This document shows, one piece after another, positions 58,166 through 64,000 of a stretch of DNA of 64,000 nt. The position numbers and the translations under genes were made by a program. The number at the start of each line of letters is the position of its first letter. Position 1 is the stretch's first letter. This stretch comes from Novymonas esmeraldas. Its lineage: Eukaryota > Euglenozoa > Kinetoplastea > Trypanosomatida > Trypanosomatidae. The stretch lies in assembly GCA_019188245.1 (NCBI GenBank), contig JAECZO010000005.1:339001-403000 (forward strand), written 5' to 3'. Under the pieces are notes generated by a model. That model made no database searches. It was not told where the DNA came from and saw nothing but the letters and a program-made list of their open reading frames with translations.

Positions 58166-60481
58166 GTCTGTGCTGGTGCGCAGCGTGGCGGTTTGGACGG
58201 CGGTCGACACTTCCTGTGCTCCTGGAGAGGTGCTTTGACCGTTTGCGGCGGCCGGGGGGATGCTTGAACGGCGCACGGTGCCGTGGAGGGGGGTGATGAG
58301 AAGGGCAAGGATAGAGGACGAAGGAGATGGGTGGGACGTGGGGGACGTGGGAAGGGCGGCGGGAGAGGTCCTGCCGCTGTGGCATGTCGAGAGGGGAAGG
58401 GTGTGCGCAGGATGAGGATGGTAGGCGGCGAACGAGATGCTGATGGTGGTGGCGGCGGTGGACCACGTCTGAGATGAGTCTCTAGCGTGGTTACTCGGCC
58501 GTGTCTCCTCCGTTCACGTCTCTGCCACTGTCTCTCTCACACACGCACACACACACGCACACACACACGGCATCCGTCGCGCAAGCGAACGGGGCCGCGG
58601 TGCATCGACTTCTACCTCACTTACACGAACAGACACACTCGCAGTCACCGTCGCTAAAACAAACAAAAACAGCAGTGGGGAACAACAACAACAAAAAAAA
58701 ATGAGTGACACCAAGAAAAAACTGTTGGCGAGAACTTCACTTGTCCCCCCCCCCTCTCCCGCCTTCGTACCTCTCCACCCCTCCTCTTTCTTCTCCACGC
58801 ACTCGCACACGCATTCCACGGTTGTTGTGCCGCGTCTTCCTGAACTTTTTTTTTTTCTGTTCATTGCTTGTCCTCTCTGTCTCCGTCTCTCTCTTTTTCT
58901 GTGTGTATGTACGTGAAGGTGCTGTTTTTTTTTTTTTTGCTTCCACCGTGCGCATGGGAGATCTTCAGTGCTCTGCCTCCATGACAGCGCTCTCCATCTC
59001 ACTCTCTCTTGCGCGGCTCACCGTCTCTCGCTTACTGCCGTGTAGCGGTGCTCGTCTGTGTGAGAGTGAGACAGGAGAGCGAGATGGAAGGCATCAAGGC
59101 ACATGTGTCTGGGGGTGCGACTCGCGTGTGCGTGTGTGTTGCCGCCTCCGTCCGCTACCCCCCACTATGTGCTTCCGGCTCATCAAAGCTCCCCGAGTTT
59201 CATTGTGCTCCTGTTTTGTGTGTGTGTGTGTGTGTGTGTGTGAGCGTATTTGTGTGTCTGTGTGTCTGTTCACTCGCTTCATTTTTCTTCCTCTTCTCCG
59301 TCTCTTTTTTTTTTTTTAAAGTTGTTCTGTTCCGTCTTTTTTTTTTTTTCTCCCATCTCTCTTTCTTCTTGCTTTGGTGGTTCGACCTTCTGTCCCGCGT
59401 GCCCTTGCGCACGCGCGCGAGTGACTAGGTCAACATTCGCGCCTCTCTCTGTGTGTGTGTGCGCGTGTGCATGTGTGCGTGTGTGTGTGTATGTGTGTGT
59501 ATGTGTTTCTGTGTCGCTCGCGCTCTCCCGTTTCTTCTGTCCACGATAGAACTTAAAAAAAAAAAAAAAGAAAGCAACAACAGTACACGCGAAGCCAACA
59601 CCCAAAAAAAAAAAACAAACAAGTGAAAATAAAAAAAAAAAAACAAAGAAAAAGAACGGGATGGGCAGGGCGATGCGGATGGCGGTCACAGAGGACCCCG
59701 TTCCTCCCCATCCAACCGCGACCGCCTTCCATCGGTCGATCTTGTGGAGCAGCGCCCTTCTCTCTCCCCCTCTCCCTCTCTCTCCTTCTACCGTGAGGAT
59801 GAGACTGTGTGCTTCTGTGTGCGTCTATCGGGTAGAGGAGAGGAGAGGGTGGGAGTGGAGGGGAGTAGTAGGAGTATGAAACACCAACGACAACAACAAA
59901 ACGAGAAGAACTGAAGATGTCCACTTTCACAAAGAGACAAGGAGAGGGACAGAGAAAGAGAGGCATGCATAAATGAAGACATATGCGCCTCTCTCCCTCT
60001 CTTGCTTGTTCACGCAAAAGCACACGCCACACAGCCTGTGTGCATACACGCCGCCGACGTGCCCGTGCGTGCAGCTCCACCCTCACCCCTATCCATCCAT
60101 TCATGAACCGCCATCGCCTTCACTGCTTCTCCGTCTCTCTCTCTCTCACTTGATCTTGTACCTCCTCTCTGCGCTGCTGTTCACAATGTTATTGTGTGTG
60201 ACGTGCACCACCACTGCGTCGTCCATTACACCACCGTCTCTGTTGTGGCTCCTCTCTCCACACACACATACACACATACACATTCACACATACACGAACA
60301 CACCGACGCACTTCTTTTTTTTTTTCTTCCACACGTGTCTGTCGGCCCACTGCGAGATAGATTGCTCGCTTTTCTTCGGTTTTGCTCTCTGTCGCTTCGC
60401 TCCTCATCCCCTCCTTCTCCTCGTCTCTCTCTCCTTCGCTCACTCACGCTCGTGTGTGTACGTGTTCCCCGCCCTCGCACC

Positions 60482-60527
60482 GCCTCCTCGCACGCTCCTC
60501 ACAACTTCTCTTCACGGTCTAACACAG
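60482..60527 (+). promoter_or_regulatory. Predicted spliced-leader acceptor for the second UBP copy
   Basis: A pyrimidine-rich stretch ends in CTAACACAG with AG at 60526-60527, giving a 58-base, pyrimidine-rich leader. It is unrelated to the acceptor of copy 1. Confidence 0.5.
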
Positions 60528-60585
60528 CCTCCTTCCCCCTTCTTCTCTCTCCCTCATCCCTCTCCTCTCCGTCTTCACCGCCACC

Positions 60586-61155
60586 ATGTCTCAGCAGATG
60601 ACCCCTCCTCAGCAGCAGCAGCCCCAGCAGCAGCAGCCCCAGCAGCAGCAGCCGCAGCAGGTGCCGCAGCAGCAGATGTACAACCCCGAGCCGGAGGCGC
60701 TCCGCAACCTGATGGTGAACTACATCCCGACCACCGTGGATGAGATGCAGCTGCGCCAGCTGTTCGAGCGCTTCGGCCCCATCGAGAGCGTGAAGATTGT
60801 GTGCGACCGCGACACGCGCCAGAGCCGCGGCTACGGCTTCGTGAAGTACCAGTCCGCCGCGTCCGCGCAGCAGGCCGTGAACGAGCTGAACGGGTTCAAC
60901 ATCCTGAACAAGCGCCTGAAGGTGGCGCTTGCGGCGTCGGGCAACCAGCGCCAGCGCACGTACAACAACAACGCGCCGCAGGGTGCGAGCCCGGCGGCGA
61001 ACATGGGCTACTACGGCGGCAACTTCGCTGCTGCCGGCTACGCGCAGCCCAACCCGTACGCGCAGCAGCAGATGATGGCGATGCAGCAGCAGTACATGAT
61101 GCAGCAGCAGCACCAGCAGCAGCAGCAGCAGCCGCAGCAGCAGCCTCGCCAGTAA
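60586..61155 (+). CDS. UBP: UBP1/UBP2-type RRM protein, copy 2
   Basis: A 189-residue protein. Its first residues are MSQQMTPPQQQQPQQ, with a Gln/Pro tract 11 residues longer than in copy 1. After that the RRM (RNP2 LMVNYI, RNP1 RGYGFVKY) and the Gln/Met-rich C-terminus are the same. By eye I find no base difference between the copies from VPQQQMYNPE to the stop, about 160 codons, while the 5' flanks and the 3' UTRs beyond about 110 bases are unrelated. RNA binding is expected to be identical, so any functional difference should come from the N-terminal tract and the UTRs. The ATG lies in a CCACCATG context. Confidence 0.92.
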   Translation: MSQQMTPPQQQQPQQQQPQQQQPQQVPQQQMYNPEPEALRNLMVNYIPTTVDEMQLRQLFERFGPIESVKIVCDRDTRQSRGYGFVKYQSAASAQQAVNELNGFNILNKRLKVALAASGNQRQRTYNNNAPQGASPAANMGYYGGNFAAAGYAQPNPYAQQQMMAMQQQYMMQQQHQQQQQQPQQQPRQ

Positions 61156-61265
61156 GGCAAGGTGCTGCCGTCCCCCGAGCCCTCGCGTCCCCGCCACTGC
61201 CGCCACCGCCGCCGTCGTCGTCGTCTCTTGTCGGGCGAGGGACGCTGCCCTCTCTCTGGCGGCTC
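60634..61265 (+). repeat. Direct repeat, UBP unit copy 2
   Basis: Partner of 53155-53783. Identity stops abruptly after GGCGGCTC on the 3' side and inside the CAG/CCC repeat on the 5' side. Confidence 0.9.
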
Positions 61266-61609
61266 TCTTTCTTTTCCATGCTCTCCCTCTAGATCAATCA
61301 CACACACACACACACACACACGCACACGTCTGCGTCATCTCTTTCCCCTCTTGCCTCTCCTTGTCCACGTCCAGAACAAAGCAGCTGGTGTGCGGTGGCA
61401 AGGCACTGCTCGCCGGTTTGGGGGGGGGGGGTGAGGTGGGTGGGCAGCATGCGTTGCAGCACGGCATGTAGACTGTGTATTCCCCCTCGGAGTTTTTTTT
61501 TTTTTTCGGGGAGCGAAGCAGTGTGGGGGAAGTGACGTGACGCCGCACCAGAGTTTTGAAGATGCTTCTGTGTTGACCCTGGTGTTGACACATCTGTTTC
61601 TGTTGCTGG

Positions 61610-61644
<35 letters not shown>

Positions 61645-64000
61645 CGGCGAGACGAGGATCGAAACAGAAAATGTGCGCTACCGTGTCCTCCTCCCTTTTA
61701 CCCCCTTCCCCCCTCCACGGGGCCTACGTGTGGTGTGTCTATCCGCGCGTACGCGCGTGTGCGTGTGTGTGTGTGCGTGTGTGTGTGCGTCGATGCGTGG
61801 CGCGCACGAGCAGTCCACCCTCCTTCCCTCCCTCCTCTCTCTCTCTCCCGGCTCGCTGCAATCTGCACTCGACAACGCTCGTGTGCGGCTCTCGCCCGGC
61901 CGTTGTGGAAGAGGGAGGTGGGGTGTACCCGTTGGACTATTCAGCGTGTGTGGACAGCAGAATGTGTTCCACTTCTTCTTAACCGGCGAGAGAGGAAGGA
62001 GGAGGGGGAGGGCAGTCACTGCCCCGCAGACACGTGCATACACACACACACACATACGCACACTCAGGCACAGACAGATACACCACACCACGTGCATCTC
62101 ATCCGGCGCGCCACTGGTGGCGTATCGTTTTTGGTGTTGGTGTTTGAGTCTCCTGTTCATCCTATCGTGCGCGCATTTCTTCACTTCTCAGCCTGTCCGC
62201 CTCTCTCGAGTGAGTGAGTGAGTGAGTGAGTGAGTGAGTGAGTGTGTGTGTGTGTGTGTGTGTGTGTAGGGACATATCCCCACACACACACGCACACTCA
62301 CACTCACACACAGGCGCAGACGCAGACGCACGTATTCATTCATGGTCAGAGTCCGTGTGTTCGCTTCCACCGTTTTTGTTTTCTACGTCATGTCATGTCC
62401 ACACGGTGCGTGTGTATGTGTCTCTCTCTCCCTGTCTGTCTGTCTGTTTGCGGTTGTGTGTGTGTGTGTATGTGTGAGTTTGTAGGTTTGAGCATGCGTG
62501 TGTGTGTAGGGTCATGTCTGTTGTGTCCGTCCTTGTGCGTTCTGCTGCACACGCACACGCACCCATCCCTTTTGCCCTTCCTCTACGTCCCTCTCACTTC
62601 CTCCCTCTCCACCAGGACTAGCGCGGCTGTGCAGCCGCTGCTTTTCTGTGTAGAAGGACATGTGTCAGTGCTTGCGCGTGCGCACGGACACGAGTGCCAG
62701 CACCTACACAGGCGCACCCAGGTAGGTGCGAAGAATGTGATGTGCGAGTTCTTGTTTTTTTTTTGTGTGTTTACGAGAACACAGGATGGCGGGAAGGGAG
62801 GGTGAGGACGGAAGGGTGGGGAGAGACGGGTGGAAACACGGGAATGAGATACAGCGTGTATATGTGTGTGTGTGCGCGTGCATGTGTATGTGTGTGTAGA
62901 AGTGACGAGAGTCATCATCGTAGTTGGTCCCCCCTTTTTTTTTTGTGTGTGCTAGCTTCTTCTCTTTTTTTTTCCCTTTAGGTTTGTCTTCTCTTTCCGT
63001 CTCTTTTTTTTTTTCTTTTTCTCCTTTGTTTTCTTGCTGTGTGTGTCTGTGTGTTTGTGTGGTCCGTGTGTGTTTGTCTCTGCGTCTGTGTGGACAAGTC
63101 GGTGGTCCCTCACACGTTCGCTTGTTTTGGTGTTTCCCCGCCTTCGACTGACTCCTCTCTCTCTCCGCCTTGTTCAATGTGTTTGTCTCTCGTGCACACA
63201 TGAGCTTCCAGCAGCCGACGCGAAGACGCGTTTTTTTTTTTTTCTGTCTCTCTGCGTTTGTGTGTGTGTGTGTGCGTTCAGGCGTGCATTGAGTGTACAT
63301 CTGATTGCTGCCTCTTTGTTTTGCAGCTTCGCTATCCGACGTTTCTGTTCTTCCTCCTTTCGGGGGTAGGCGCTCCGCCAGTGGACGTGAGCAGCTTCCA
63401 CTGCTCACCACCGTCCTCCCCTCCTTCGTCTGTGTGTGTGTATGTGTGTGTATGTGTGTTGCGCTCTTCTTCACATTGTCTCTTCTCGTGTTCTCGCTGT
63501 GTGGCGTTGTGCACACACACACACACAGTGCGGAAGGCGCAGATACAGTCACCCATATGGGGAGCGGAGGAGGTGGAGGGCGGCGACGACGCACAACAGG
63601 CAGAGATATGCTGTGGTGGAGACTTGTCTACGAGTGCAGGCAGAAGACGAGGGCGAACATGAGAGAGAACGAGGACGACAACGGCGTGGATGATGCGAGG
63701 AACACGCGTGTGCATGACTGAGGCAGGACGCGGGAGAGTGTGAGGAAAAAAAAAAAAAGAGCGGCAGCGGTGGTGGTGGTCACGGTGCCAGTGCCTGGCT
63801 GGGCAAGAAGGTTGTACGTGATGTGCGGCAGTAGGACGGCCGGCCACCCGCGTGGAATGCAATCCCGGGAGAGGAGAGTGGAGTTAGAGGTGGGGGCGAG
63901 AGAGAGAGAGAGAAGGCGCAGCGTGCGGTGCACTGCCGTTGAAGGATGTGATGATGGTGGAACGCGACGGATCAGAGGTGCATGCGTGTGGTGCGTGTGT
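61156..64000 (+). other. Downstream spacer to the window end
   Basis: No gene is seen. The first 110 bases are shared with UBP copy 1. Then (CA)n at 61299-61322, T run at about 61493-61506, (TG)n at 61613-61642, a TG/CG block at 61755-61790, a GAGT array at 62208-62243 running into (TG)n, T runs at about 63008-63014 and 63230-63243, and an A run at 63746-63757. The final 400 bases are more purine-rich and less repetitive but hold no convincing coding frame. Confidence 0.6.
62208..62268. repeat. (GAGT)n tetranucleotide array merging into (TG)n
   Basis: About nine copies of GAGT followed directly by (TG)n to about 62268. CA-rich sequence resumes at 62281, so the TG part can pair with it in RNA. 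Confidence 0.85.

Larger units (their letters stand above)
53677..60585 (+). other. Gene-free interval of about 6.9 kb between the UBP copies
   Basis: The first 107 bases are shared with the other UBP copy. After that I see no gene on either strand. It contains (CA)n near 53880-53895, (TG)n at 54130-54146, 56058-56092 and 56501-56540, A runs at 54917-54930, 57496-57512 and 58143-58165 (23 A, the longest), T runs at 58003-58017 and 58925-58939, and long TC tracts. Open frames here are repeat-coded. It probably holds a long UBP 3' UTR, as I recall for the UBP genes of other trypanosomatids, plus the leader of copy 2. Confidence 0.6.

Noticed and set aside
59375-59386. GGTTCGA sequence as a possible tRNA B box
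   Set aside because: It lacks the rest of the consensus and has no A box or cloverleaf in the T-rich surroundings.
53784-60500. Open frames of up to about 350 codons between the UBP copies
   Set aside because: Ser/Leu/Pro and Cys/Val repeats from TC and TG tracts; most have no ATG near the beginning.
1-64000. Strand-switch region, LTR element, virus-like element or rRNA within the window
   Set aside because: All supported genes run on one strand without a switch, and I recognise no reverse transcriptase, integrase, capsid or rRNA sequence.

Overview
The window is nuclear DNA of a trypanosomatid protozoan, most likely in the Leishmania/Crithidia/Leptomonas group (Leishmaniinae). Every supported protein gene lies on the + strand, none shows an intron, and the genes are separated by pyrimidine-rich, CA/TG-rich and homopolymer-rich spacers. 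Codons are strongly GC-ending, and polypyrimidine tracts followed by AG sit just upstream of most ATGs. This is the layout of one polycistronic transcription unit whose mRNAs are made by spliced-leader trans-splicing. From memory only, the order (RPA2, Raptor, ATP synthase e, SCD6, mitochondrial ABC transporter, UBP-type RNA-binding proteins) resembles a block on Leishmania chromosome 25 and T. brucei chromosome 11. I could not check this, and the species is unresolved.

Layout. 2-358: 3' end of an unrecognised coiled-coil-like gene. 916-1821: PPR-like protein with a C-terminal membrane anchor. 2664-7466: second-largest subunit of RNA polymerase I. 8709-13205: Raptor, the TORC1 scaffold. 14340-20066: a 1908-residue protein with a CLU (clustered mitochondria)-like core. 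21079-22308: probable axonemal protein. 23220-23534: small single-membrane-segment protein. 24345-24641: probable ATP synthase subunit e. 26115-26687: unrecognised, probably mitochondrial. 27400-28557: Siw14-like atypical phosphatase with a huge low-complexity insert. 29194-29796: membrane-anchored degenerate J-domain protein. 30703-32799: armadillo-like protein. 33939-34868: SCD6 (LSm14/RAP55). 42386-44356: mitochondrial half-size ABC transporter. 46975-47826: RRM protein related to UBP. 50377-51924: unrecognised. 53140-53676 and 60586-61155: two almost identical UBP1/UBP2-type RRM genes.

Neighbours in trypanosomatid transcription units generally need not share a pathway. Two themes still show. 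One is post-transcriptional control: SCD6, the divergent RRM protein and the UBP pair all lie in the right half. The other is mitochondria: the PPR protein, ATP synthase e, the 190-residue protein, the J-like protein and the ABC transporter. Raptor and the Pol I subunit are adjacent and both belong to growth control.

The right half is unusually gene-poor, with coding-free stretches of about 7.5 kb (34869-42385) and 6.9 kb (53677-60585). They hold microsatellites, homopolymers and polypyrimidine but no credible gene on either strand. I found no rRNA, tRNA, CRISPR array, LTR element or recognisable retroposon. Most other long open frames, including ones over 1 kb antisense to real genes, are composition artefacts.
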